DNA of 64,000 bases from Mactromeris polynyma (Eukaryota; Mollusca; Bivalvia; Venerida; Mactridae): positions 16,851,553-16,915,552 of the forward strand of contig JASFXZ010000009.1 of NCBI GenBank assembly GCA_032209605.1, in the 5' to 3' direction. Under the pieces are notes generated by a model. That model saw nothing but the letters and a program-made list of their open reading frames with translations. It was not told where the DNA came from and searched no databases. Every line of letters begins with the position of its first letter. Position 1 is the stretch's first letter. Positions 14,305 through 25,600 of the stretch are shown here, in pieces. The position numbers were made by a program, and so were the translations under genes.

Positions 14305-15300
14305 TGGTATGGCACCTGGAGAGGCTGCACTGTACCATTCAGTTAATGTGTCCAAGGTGCCTGGAGAGGCTGCACTGTACCATTCAGTTAATGTGTCCAA
14401 GGTGTCTGGAACATGGTTAGTATGGCACCTGGCGAGGCTGCACTGTACCATTCAGTTAATGTGTCCAAGGTGTCTGGAACATGGTTAGTATGGCACCTGG
14501 AGAGGCTGCACTGTACCATTCAGTTAATGTGTCCAAGGTGTCTGGAACATGGTTAGTATGGCACCTGGCGAGGCTGCACTGTACCATTCAGTTAATGTGT
14601 CCAATGTGTCTGGAACATGGTTAGTATGGCACCTGGAGAGGCTGCACTGTACCATTCAGTTAATGTGTCCAAGGTGTCTGGAACATGGTTAGTATGGCAC
14701 CTGGAGAGGCTGCACTGTACCATTCAGTTAATGTGTCCAATGTGTCTGGAACATGGTTAGTATGGCACCTGGAGAGGCTGCACTGTACCATTCAGTTAAT
14801 GTGTCCAAGGTGTCTGGTACATGGTTAGTATGGCACCTGGAGAGGCTGCACTGTACCATTCAGTTAATGTGTCCAAGGTGTCTGGAACATGGTTAGTATG
14901 GCACCTGGAGAGGCTGAACTGTACCATTCAGTTAATGTGTCCAAGGTGTCTGGTACATGGTTAGTATGGCACCTGGAGAGGCTGAACTGTACCATTCAGT
15001 TAATGTGTCCAAGGTGTCTGGAACATGGTTAGTATGGCACCTGGAGAGGCTGAACTGTACCATTCAGTTAATGTGTCCAAGGTGTCTGGAACATGGTTAG
15101 TATGGCACCTGGAGAGGCTGCACTACCATTCAGTTAATGTGTCCAAGGTGTCTGGAACATGGTTAGTATGGCACCTGGAGAGGCTGCACTGTACCATTCA
15201 GTTAATGTGTCCAAGGTGCCTGGATCATGGCTAGTATGGCACCTGGAGAGGCTGCACTGTACCATTCAGTTAATGTGTCCAAGGTGTCTGGAACATGGCT
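14305..15300. repeat. 68-bp minisatellite, about 15 copies
   Basis: The unit contains TATGGCACCTGGAGAGGCTG, CACTGTACCATTCAGTTAAT and GTGTCCAAGGTGTCTGGAAC. The ATTCAGTTAATGTGTCC word recurs about 15 times, almost always 68 bp apart. The second unit is truncated, and a two-base loss shortens the unit near 15124. Variants such as GAGAGG/GCGAGG, GCTGCAC/GCTGAAC and AAGGTGTC/AATGTGTC shuffle between units. The period is not a multiple of three, so long frames across it are not genes. Confidence 0.95.
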
Positions 15301-16885
15301 AAAATGGAAACAAAACCTGTGATACATTAAAACAGAATATGCACAAGTATACTGTTCGTAAAGATGTTACCCACAAGTTTGAACAAATGAAACAACAGAA
15401 GGTTTATATGTCAATGTTTATATTGCTGTGATTCCATCAATAGAACATTCTGGATGTTATTTGGTGTATTAACTGTACATGTACATTCTCAAACCTTCAG
15501 AAATAAATTACTGGTTTATCGTCCCTGATGTCTCTCAATGGTGGCAAATCAAGGGTTCTTCTTTACTGGCTACTTGTATCTATGTCGGTTATGGGGGGTT
15601 TGTGAGATGCTTATGGGTACGTAGTCGGAGGCAAAATTAAACCGAGGCAATAAAGGCGGGAGTTTTGGTGATCCTCACCCGAGGGGGAAATGCGTATAGA
15701 AGCGTTTTCTGCTTTTTCTGGTTATTCAATGTAACAATAAAATGATTTATCAAGTACTGTAATTTTGTTTTATATTATTGTACTTGAAATTTTAACCGAA
15801 GCAGCTCCCTCGGTGTGCCTCAGCGTAGCTACGGGCCTGCGATATATAAGGAGTTTATAAAAGTGTAGTCAATATAATCAAACAGGGGGAGGGGGTGAGT
15901 AGTAAACAATGATTTAGTATGGCCTTATGCTATCTGTATAGTTGATTGAAACAGGTAGTTATCAGTCACTGATAATGTATGAATACACGTATACATGTAC
16001 ATGTATATCGTTTGACAAAATGTGATCGGCTTTACAAATTGCTATTATGACCATTATCAGCGTTGGTTTGATTTTGTACATAGACCTAACAGAACAATAA
16101 TACATTCTTCTGACATTAACTTATTTTAAAGGTAAGTTTTTTTATTAATTTATAATGAATCGAGTTAAATTGCCAGCAATGACATACCGTAATTTTCACT
16201 GTCTATATTTATCCTCTTAAAATCTGGTCATTAATTCCAGAGATCTTTGAAGATGTCAATTGTGTTGCATTACATAATCCAGGTTCTGCTCGTACCGCAA
16301 ACTCAGTTCAATGGACTTTGTAGCGGATCAGCTGGTGTTTTGTTCCGCTAAATATCGGTACAATTTTGAATATTAATATTTGATCCACATATTTGTTTCA
16401 CTTTAGTTGCGACAGTTAATTAATGACGTGCATAATACTTATGGTAAATGCATGAACAAAATATCATTCCTTTGAAATGTGAGGAAAATGGGCGGACTTA
16501 AGTTCCCGCAAACTATAAAGGACCAACGTCGGACGTCAGACGATGAGCGAAAACTAAATTCTCTTCGCTCTGATGACATGCAAAGTGCGTAGTTTGATTA
16601 TATATCTTAGCATCCTGTGTCCCTTTTTACTTGTGTAATTGTTTACATGTGTGGATATTGTTCTATGTTTCCATTGTGTTTTGGCGTGTCTGTATCCTTC
16701 GAATGTGACATTTCCCGTTTGATTTCTGTATTCAAGATTTATTAATTTGTAGTCAGTCCTGAATGGATTGACCCTAATCCATATGTATCATATGTGGCAG
16801 TTTCTGTGCTGGAGGCTTTATATAGGGTCAGACTGAAGTATTAAATGTAACCTTGAATTTACCAGGAGTCTTTTAATGATTTTCA
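15301..16885. other. intergenic DNA upstream of the B-box gene
   Basis: From about 15720 to 16382 this matches 31430-32450 with substitutions and indels (shared words include TCGGTGTGCCTCAGCGTAGC and GCCTTATGCTATCTGTATAG). It therefore belongs to the left paralogous block. From about 16385 the match is lost. No coding exon was seen. An acceptor-like TTTTCAG at 16880-16886 lies just before the start codon of the next gene and may close a 5' UTR intron. Confidence 0.55.
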
Positions 16886-16895
16886 GACATTCAAG

Positions 16896-18656
16896 ATGGA
16901 TGTTGTCAGTGGTAAACGATTACCAATTCCATGTCGACCTTGTGAAATAACAGGAACACACAAACAGGCAGTTGGATATTGCCAAGATTGCCAGGAATAT
17001 TTGTGCGACAATTGTTACAAAAACCATACAATGCCAGCACCCTGTCGCCATCACATATTACTTGACAAAGACCAAATGCCAACAGGGCTACCAAAGGCCA
17101 GTGCATCATCTAATGATGCAACCGACTACTGCCTTCAACATGTTACGCAAACGTTGCAGTATTACTGTGATTTTCATTCATTGTGTGTCTGCAACCGATG
17201 TCTGAATACGTCACATAAGGGTTGCAAGTATGGAAAGATTGCTGACTTAGCTGATTCTTCCAAACTTAATACTGAATTTCAAGACACTCTAAAGAAAGCC
17301 GATTATTTGCGACAGTTATGTAAAGTTGATATAAAAGCTTCTCATGACGCCATTGTTGAAGTCAATCAAGTTAAAGTCGATATTGAAGAAGCAATAAAGA
17401 AGTTAAGGGGTGAGATAAATGAACGTTTTGATGCGATGGAAGCATCTTTAAAGAAAGAATCTGATCAAGTTATTAATACAGAAAACAAGAGGCTTGCTGA
17501 TCTAAACAAAATGTTGGATGATATGGTCAATGAAATCAACAAAATGGAGAAGGCACTGAAAGGCCTACATACTGAAGGGCGATATAACAAGCTCTTTGTT
17601 GAAATTAAAGCCGCCAGCTATCGTCTTACCGAATTAATAAAAAGAGAAGCGGAAATAAATGAAAAGAATGTGATTCAAGCTCTTGCGTTTGTTCCAAATA
17701 CTGATCTTATGGATAAACTAGAAGTAATCCAAGCTCGAGACCAACTTGGGAAGCTTGTACCTGAGCAAAGAACTACACATGGAGATGTATTAGCTCAAAG
17801 ATTAGCTATTACAGAAGCCAAAGATGGACAGATATTGAAACATAAGACTGTTGTTTTAAATCATACTGGAGAGCTTAATGTGAAATTGCCATGTGAAAAA
17901 GACCTTAGTGACATTACAGGAATTGTCAGTTTATACCCTGATGAAGTCATCATTGCAGACAGAGCCAATGGGTCGATAAAACGTGTAAACATACGGAGTT
18001 ATAAGGTGACAGCAGTGCAGGGGTTGATCAACAAACCATGGGATATTACTATCTTACCAGATAATGAGCTTGCTGCAACAATACCAACTGAAAATCTTGT
18101 ACAAATTATTTCTCTCTCGGACAATGCACTGTCATTTAGTCGACAGTTCAAAACTCAGCACAGCTGTTATGGAGCTTGCTACTCTGAAAACAAACTGTTC
18201 GTAACATCATATAGCAAAGCATGGAGGTCAAAGGCGAGAGTTGTTGTTTTCAACTTGAGTGGTGAAGTTATAGATCAGTTCGACTGCAATGGAATGTTCC
18301 GAGAGCCTAACTATGTCATAGCCAATAAAACTGGAAAGTACTTGTATGTTACCGACAAAACAAGAAAAAGTGTGACAAAACTATCTACAAAAGGGGACAT
18401 GTTAGGGGACTATATACTTAAAGAGCCCGTCGATTCTGGATTACAAGAACTTAATGACGGCACTACATTAATCTGTTGCAGAGTTAGAGGCGATATTGTT
18501 AGACTGTCTAACAAATTGATCAACCTGAATCTTGATAAAACAGACAGTGTCCTTGCGCATAAACCAAGAGTTGTCACTTATTGTGATAAAAGTCAGAGGA
18601 TCTTTGTCGGTGGTACTGATAATAGACTTTATGTAATTAACATGAAATGGAGATAA
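16896..18656 (+). CDS. TRIM-like protein: two B-boxes, coiled coil, beta-propeller-like C-terminus
   Basis: A single open exon of 586 aa starts at an ATG in AAGATGG context. Residues 13-53 form a B-box1-type zinc site (C13, C16, C29, C32, C37, C40, H44, H52). Residues 79-110 form a B-box2-type site (C79, H82, C91, C99, C102, H107, C110). About 130-270 is charged and heptad-like, consistent with a coiled coil. About 320-586 has repeated blade-like strands (DEVIIADRANGSIKRVNI, GKYLYVTDKTRKSVTKL, RIFVGGTDNRLYVINM) like the NHL or propeller ends of TRIM-family proteins. No RING finger precedes the B-boxes, so E3 ligase activity is doubtful; an adaptor or scaffold role is inferred. Bivalves have many such genes, often linked to innate responses, but nothing here shows a substrate. 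The gene sits in a segment missing from the paralogous block and lacks coding introns, so retrocopying is possible. Confidence 0.85.
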   Translation: MDVVSGKRLPIPCRPCEITGTHKQAVGYCQDCQEYLCDNCYKNHTMPAPCRHHILLDKDQMPTGLPKASASSNDATDYCLQHVTQTLQYYCDFHSLCVCNRCLNTSHKGCKYGKIADLADSSKLNTEFQDTLKKADYLRQLCKVDIKASHDAIVEVNQVKVDIEEAIKKLRGEINERFDAMEASLKKESDQVINTENKRLADLNKMLDDMVNEINKMEKALKGLHTEGRYNKLFVEIKAASYRLTELIKREAEINEKNVIQALAFVPNTDLMDKLEVIQARDQLGKLVPEQRTTHGDVLAQRLAITEAKDGQILKHKTVVLNHTGELNVKLPCEKDLSDITGIVSLYPDEVIIADRANGSIKRVNIRSYKVTAVQGLINKPWDITILPDNELAATIPTENLVQIISLSDNALSFSRQFKTQHSCYGACYSENKLFVTSYSKAWRSKARVVVFNLSGEVIDQFDCNGMFREPNYVIANKTGKYLYVTDKTRKSVTKLSTKGDMLGDYILKEPVDSGLQELNDGTTLICCRVRGDIVRLSNKLINLNLDKTDSVLAHKPRVVTYCDKSQRIFVGGTDNRLYVINMKWR

Positions 18657-18956
18657 GATAATGATACTTGTATGTGATGCTAGTACATGTGCACATATGC
18701 TGGACAAGAATACACATATATTTTGGTGTTTATCAATTCCCTTTTTGATAATCTTTCACATTGTTGAGTTAGACAACATTTATCTTGTAATCATACATTC
18801 ACCATTCTCTTCGCCATTCTCAGCCAATGGGCACATGGTTATGATGAATATAGTGAATGTCGCCCTACACATTTCGTCGATGATAACGTTCTGATCTGTT
18901 CGAATATTCATGAGTGCCAGATAAATGTTGTCAGATCAAACCATGGATTATATTAC
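18657..18956. other. 3' flank of the B-box gene
   Basis: No gene was seen. The stretch includes ATGAGTGCCAGATAAATG at about 18912, related to a segment near 13362, so it holds part of an old dispersed repeat. No clear polyadenylation signal precedes the foldback element. Confidence 0.4.
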
Positions 18957-19424
18957 ATTATTAAATAACTATTAATTATTAGCCCTTAAACACGGCATTT
19001 GCCTCGTCCAATAATACAAAGGCCTCCTCTATAACAGTGCCAATATCTATATCACTTTTCGGCCCGGGGCCGCTAACTGATATTGATATTGGCCCGCATT
19101 TTAAAGAATTTGATTGGCTAATTAAACAGGGCCAAAAAAATGATATAGATTCGCAGCTGGAAATTCGGAAACGGCAGCCATTTTATTTTAAAGTCAGTAT
19201 TTAAACGTTCGTCGACAGTTTTTAGCACGGAACTTTTGAATCCTTTATTTATAAGTACATGAAGTTATTTAATAAAATTGTCAATAAATAAGTGATTTGA
19301 CATTAGCCCTGTTATTTGTCCTCGGGACAGTCGTATTGGCCCTCGGCCTTCGGCCTCGTGCCAATACGACTGCCCTCGGACAAATAACAGGGTCAATATC
19401 AAATCACTTATTTATTAACATATA
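18957..19424. mobile_element. foldback element, copy 1
   Basis: About 470 bp almost identical to 24297-24800. The right part, 19283-19416, is a giant hairpin. One arm runs AATAAATAAGTGATTTGACA ... GTCGTATTGGC and the other returns as GCCAATACGAC ... TCAAATCACTTATTTATT. Each arm is about 60 bp, with a few mismatches and almost no loop (CGGCCTTCGGCC). The left part has GC-rich inverted words around GGCCCGGGGCC. This copy lacks a 37-bp internal stretch present in the second copy. It is a non-autonomous foldback or MITE-type element with no transposase. Confidence 0.85.
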
Positions 19425-21244
19425 ATATCGCAATCGACTGTACATGTGCTCAAGGCTGTTACTGACCACATCTTGCTTCTTCATGTCAGTTGAAAAAGCC
19501 AAGTCTGATAAATGAGTGCACATGTCAAATGATAATGCTCTCATATATCAACAGTATGCTAAAGAAATAAAAGATACGTTCAACTGCCACTATAAGGAAC
19601 ATGATAACAGCCTTGGTATGTCCAACATGACCATTGTTTAACGGAGTCATGATTTGTTTCATATCAGAAATAACAAGACCCGTATCATATGACATTTATG
19701 TTAAACAAACTAGTTCAATTCACGTTCAGCACTTAATTATTTGATGTCTACATAGATGTTTTTTAATGATTATTGTTGGTGTGTTGGATTTTTACGCCGT
19801 AATTAAACAGTATTATAGACCTCTCGCAGGCATCGTCAAAAGTAAAAACATAAATATCGACACAAATTATTCATGCTACCAAAGGACCATAAAATACATA
19901 TCCTGATGATGAACGGCAAACATTCAAAAGTACAATTTGTGAGAGCCATAATCGATGGTGGTGTGGACAATGTCTGTTGACGGTTATTCTATCTTGCGCC
20001 ATTGTATCACGAGTTTACCTAACCAGTGTTCATGAATTACCAACTAGAACCAATATGTTCTTACACAAGCATGTTCACCTTCCTCGCAAGAATCAAGGAC
20101 GGAGGACAAACTGCATTACTCTATATACAGCAAGCTCACAGAACACCCATTCCTGTCCGGACATGGTCAAAACTCCGGTTGTCTGAGAGTTCCGAACCTC
20201 GATGTTCAGAAAATTGTCACAAAGAACACACGAGTGTGCATCCTCTGGATTTCTAACCCACGACCTTCAGAATGACAGTCGTCTGAACTAACCGATTAAG
20301 CTTTTAAATATTTATTTGTTTAATGACCACGACAAAACTCATTATAAGGGGGTCGTGAGTCTAGTTTGATTGGCTTCTTCATAATACTCAGTGTGGAAAC
20401 TCTCTATTCCGACCACCCTTCGGACAAACAAAAAAGTTCAGATTAGAGGTGTTCCGGGCTTAAGAGGATTTCTATGTCGAGTGTACTTAGTACACAATGT
20501 AAATTAAATACCATTCCAAATTATACAGTTAAGCATGCCAAAAGAAATTTAGCTAGAAGGTCATTGGTCTGTCTAATTCAATCAATCAAGTTTGTTCTTT
20601 TAATGCAATTGTGGCAAGATTTGCTAATCAGTATTATTTTTTGTGAAGAAGGTTATTTTCATCAACAACTTGCCGATCTATTTGAAATTTTGAATCAGTC
20701 GATTTTAGTAAAACATATTACGTACCGTTCAGATAATGGTCTCTTCGTATTAGCATAACGATCAAGGTTAGCTATGTGATCTTGCAGATTTTCTAATACA
20801 CAAACCCCAACTTATGTGAGATAAGAAATCCACAAAAGAAGACTATTAATTCGCAATCGCAAGTTAGAAACAGTTGAAGGTTTATAGAATTGTAACAGTA
20901 GTCTACAGCCAAGCAATGTCATACCGGTGTACACAAGAGTTTAAACTACCCCCTACCCCAGTCAAGTTACCCCTTGATCTGAAATCGACACCATGGATTC
21001 AAGCTACCAAGAGGGGTAATTATAAATCTATTTTTACTGTCTCCCCTTAATCAGAACGCAATTTTAAGTTACTTGGGGGTTTGGAACGGGGCTAGTATGA
21101 AATCGCAACACCGGTATTTATATAAATCATTACATGGAAAACGCTACTTGACAACGAAAGTGAGCACAATACACCTACGCTGTTATTTGCAGACGTCACT
21201 CGGAACACCTCAGCGATTATAAGCACACATGACTGTATTCCGTC
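19425..21244. other. non-coding DNA between the foldback element and a LINE fragment
   Basis: From about 20095 this resembles 32460-33320 in the paralogous block (shared words CAAACTGCATTACTCTATAT and CGGACATGGTCAAAACTCCG), apart from about 20387-20563, which is only here. The frames at 19977-20256 and 20474-20758 are broken by indels in the other block and are not conserved, so I do not call them genes. Nothing was recognised in 19425-20095. Confidence 0.5.
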
Positions 21245-21807
21245 AGATAAGTAGATTATTTAGATGTCTAAACAATTTTGTTGTAAGTGGTCGTTTTGGA
21301 AATATTGATAGGAATCTCAGGACGTGTACGTTATGCAACTCTAATGATGTTGGTGACGAGTTTCATTATATCTTTAGATGTTCTTTCTTTCTTTCTTTCT
21401 TTAATGTTAATAGGAAAAGTTTTTTGGACGAATTTTATTTTCAGTTTCCAAATACAATGTACTTTAAAATTTCAGAAACTTTTTACAGTCTAACTGTTAT
21501 TAAATTGGCAAAATTTATCAAATTTATTCTATTTGAATTCAGGAGATAATTATTTTTTGTTTCTCAACTACATCTTCCTTTAAACTATTCTCTCATTGAA
21601 TTAACTTTACATATATTACTAATGGATAATTATAGGAAAATATTAGTTGTGTATAACTATTACTCATATATGTTTTTTATGCTGTTCTTGTTTTGTCATG
21701 TATCATGTGTATATATATTTCATTGTTCACCATTTTGTTTTATTATTGTGTTTGTTTGTTAACTCTGTATGCCCGTAATGGGCCATCAAAAGTTCAAAGT
21801 TCAAAGT
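21245..21807 (+). mobile_element. 5'-truncated LINE fragment (3' end)
   Basis: The frame through 21549 encodes the C-terminal tail of a non-LTR retrotransposon protein, with a zinc-binding pattern CTLC ... EFHYIFRC (C-x2-C, then H-x4-C) as found at the end of many animal LINE reverse-transcriptase proteins. A short 3' UTR follows, ending in GGGCCATCAAAAGTTCAAAG. In the second block the same site is unoccupied: ATTCCG joins directly to CGAGTAGTTACGAT near 33330. The insertion therefore postdates the duplication or was lost precisely from the other copy. A TCTT microsatellite inside the frame hints at slippage. Confidence 0.75.
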
Positions 21808-22622
21808 CGAGTAGTTACGATTGTTGCATACATGATACTGGGCACAAAACCTTACCCGCCATTACTATTTCACGTACTTTCCAAAAAGCAACGGAATTCG
21901 CATTCTGTTGATTTTGATTACCTTCATGCTACATGTATATCATTTATGACTAAAATAAACTATCGAAAACAGTCGATGTAAAGCAGTCAAAACTGTCAAA
22001 ACTCACTGTCAATGTTTCAGTGAAGATTCTTAAAGTACAACATGTCGGGTCAACTCTTTAGACCTGTGTACAGTACAAGTACGAGTATGGAACGCAAATT
22101 AACACCAAAGTCCATTACGAGTTAATTGCTTTTTGTTTACTTATCATTGACATTATAGGGATGAACCACAAGTACTTGAAACAAGCTATTTGAATGTTAT
22201 ATATGGCCTATTTACTATAATAAGGATATTATATGTAGAACATTAAAATACATTGTTTCAAGTACTTGTGGTTCAACATGTAATTTGTTTCAAGTTCCTG
22301 TGGGATGAACAAAACAGTTCAAAAAACTGTTTAGAAATCAAACTCAGCACGAGTTATTCAGCTTTGAATTAAATTTTCATTTAGAACCACTTCATCTAAA
22401 AGCTTTAATGTCAATCGTTATTATTCCCAATAGATTTATGACGAAATGCTTCCGATGTACCGAGAATCATAAAAAAAGACATTGATGAACAACTATCTGA
22501 CTGGATAATCGATAGACATTGTATAAAAGCTATATACGATCTCTGTCGTTAACAGTGATTTCATACCATTTCTGAGAGTTTGTTTGGACAGTCGACCGGT
22601 TTGGTTACAGAAACACGAACTG
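21808..22622. promoter_or_regulatory. 5' flank of receptor gene A
   Basis: Non-coding sequence before the receptor start codon, shared with 33330-34129 of block B with small indels. An inverted pair occurs here: AACCACAAGTACTTGAAACA at about 22165 is echoed by TGTTTCAAGTACTTGTGGTT at about 22254-22273, giving a hairpin with arms of about 20 bp. The promoter itself cannot be pinned down. A one-base indel in the CCGGTTTGG/CCGGTTTTGG run breaks the in-frame upstream extension in block B, which supports the shared ATG as the true start. Confidence 0.4.
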
Positions 22623-25600
22623 ATGTTCGGGAATTTATGTGTTATGAGTCCCTTATCCTTATGGCTGTATTTATGTTTGTGCATATTTCATTATGAGTGT
22701 TCAGTGACAAATACGACCACAATGAGCGATTTAAAGAACCTTTATACAGATCTGCTGACCGGATATGACGTCAGAGTCAAACCACGCTTCGTCCAATCTT
22801 CTCCTATGGAGGTTGGTAGTTCTTTCTTTCTGCATTCCATCGATGCATTAGATACCACGGGACAACGTGTGGACATCGCGGGCTACTTCAATTTTACATG
22901 GTCAGACGACTGTTTAGTCTGGAATCCAGATGATTACGGAGGTACAACTAGTGTCAAAATACCAATATACCAAATTTGGTATCCTCTCATGGTCATAAAT
23001 GTATGTTATTTTTAAGCATTCGTATCCATTGTGTATATTTTTCATTGTTTCTTTATCGACTTTATTGTGTTTACAATTCCCACGAACTTTCTTTTTCCGT
23101 TGTGTATCTTTGAATTACGGTTTGAAATTTACGATCTATAATTTTTGTCGTTATGTTTGGTGATGTGATCATATTTAACATTTAACCTTTCATTTCAGCA
23201 GTTTGTAATGATCATATTCATGCTAACCGAAGGGAAAGCTTAAAGTGGTCGCTTTTTCCATCCTTCCGTCCATCACACACCTTTTCGGATAATAACTTAG
23301 AAACTACTTATGGGGGTTCAATGAAACTTCAAAATAGACAGAGGGCAATATGCATAAGTGCAGTGCGCAAGAACCATAATCCTACATCCAGTCATTACTA
23401 AACTATCGCCCCCTTTCACTTATACAGTATGCATGCATAAGGAAGTTGCTTGTCCAGACCATACCTCAATAAGTACCAAAGGTATTTAGATGAAACTTGA
23501 ACTATAGATAGATAGCAATGAGAGGAAGTGCAGCGTGCGAGATCTTTTACCCTACATTCCTTATATACTGAATTATTCCCCCCTTTCACGTGTACACGAA
23601 GTTGCTTGTTCAGACCATTATTCAAAAAGTGCCAAAAGGATTTAGCAATGAGAGGAAGTGCATTGTGCAAGAGCTTTATCCTACTTTCCATATTCCCCTT
23701 AACCATATTTGTTCACAGTAGGTGCTTGTCCGGGCCATATCTGGCAAAGTACTGAAAGAGGTTCAAATGAAACCTGGAACATAGATAGATTGCATTTAGA
23801 GAAAGTGTCGAGCACAAGAATCATATCGTTACATTCCATATCAATTTACTGAATTATTTCCACTTTACCCTATTTTTCTTCATAGTAGGTGCTTGTCGGG
23901 GCCATATCTTGGAAAGCACTGCATGGTTTTAAATGAAACATGGAATGTATATTTTTATCAACCGGAATGGGATGTAGGAATGGCCTCTGTCTATCCGTCT
24001 GTCCGTCAATCGGTCCGGTCATATTCTGTCTATTTGAGTTCCTAAGTGACGTTATTTCCATAAAACGTCACGTGTGATGTCACCATGTACTGAAAGTAAG
24101 CAATATTTGCCGCAAATGGCAATATGAAAACGAAATGACCATATGCAGTAAATATTGTTTCCTGCTTGAAAATAGTGACATCATATGTTGCATTTTCTTG
24201 AAATGACGTCACTTACAGAAGAGGTTGTAAATCCCATAGCAGCGCTCATTTCTTCTTTAAAACCTTGAAGGATTTTCGTCAATTACAATAATTGCAATTA
24301 TTAAATAACTATTAATTATTAGCCCTTAAACACAGCATTTGCCTCGTCCAATAATACAAAGGCCTCCTCTATAACAGTGCCAATATCTATATCACTTTTC
24401 GGCCCGGGGCCGCTAACTGATATTGATATTGGCCCGCATTTTAAAGAATTTGATAGGCTAATTAAACAGAGCCAAAAAATGATATAGATTCGCAGCTGGA
24501 AATTCGGAAACGGCAGCCATTTTATTTTAAAGTCAGTATTTAAACGTTCGTCGACAGTTTTTAGCACGGAACTAATTCATAGTTTTAGCGTATACAGAAA
24601 AAAACACGATTTTGAATCCTTTATTTATAAGTACATGAAGTTATTTAATAAAATTGTCAATAAATAAGTGATTTGACATTGGCCCTGTTATTTGTCCTCG
24701 GGACAGTCGTATTGGCCCTCGGCCTTCGGCCTCGTGCCAATACGACTGCCCTCGGACAAATAACAGGGCCAATATCAAATCACTTATTTATTAACATATA
24801 TTATTGCTGTCTTTTCATGGACAATGAGCGTTCGGTGAGCATTAATCGCTTACAGTGATACTCGTGTGTGCATTTGTTTCAGGTGCTTTAGCATATATAA
24901 ATAAAAATGTTTTCTTGAAGCTTTCGAGATAATCGCCTTTTTGTATGGTAAAGCCTGGGTTCATGAAATAAAAACATAATAAATTGCTTGTAGATCTGTG
25001 AATGGTGGATCCTGAATTACATCCCTTATTGTTATTTCCATTGTGGTCCCAGAGCTTTTGTGATTGCTGTTTACTTGTTTGTGCCATTCCTGCTCGACGT
25101 GGTAATTCGTTTTTGTCTTGTATGATCAATCAATGTATAATTCTGTGTAATGTATTCTGAGTAATATTACAGTCTATAGGTATTGGGCGACAAGTCGTAG
25201 GTGATGCCGAGATAGATCGTACACACGTTACATTCGATGGCAAAGTGACTTGGTTACCTGAAGGAAAATACAGGTAAATAGTGATTTGACGTCATACTTA
25301 TAACTACAATATAACTCTTCAACATTGACTCTATTGCTTGTGAAAATGCCACAGGATTCTAGAAAACAGAAATTTCAGGGTAAGCATGTCGAGCGCTCCT
25401 ATAGTTTGCGTGCGTACACATTCTACAAGCTCTGGTAATGCCCTTGGCAGTCTTTATTCTATAAGTAAAATTTGAATTGTTGTAAAAAAACTTGTTGCTT
25501 AAGAGAGGGCCACTCTGGAGAGGTTGAGAGGTTAAATATACAACCGTGTGAAGTTGGTAGTATTAGAGCTACTGCTTATAGTACTGCCAAGTTCAGTTGT

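Noticed and set aside
15025..15234. Open frame across the 68-bp minisatellite
   Set aside because: The period is not a multiple of three and the frame exists only because of a two-base unit shortening; it is an array artefact.
16906..17109. Minus-strand frame in the B-box gene
   Set aside because: It is a shadow of the B-box coding region; the plus-strand zinc-finger pattern is decisive.
22584..22622. Upstream extension of receptor A by 13 codons
   Set aside because: It would need a TTG start, and an extra T breaks it in receptor B; the ATG at 22623 is shared by both and begins a proper signal peptide.
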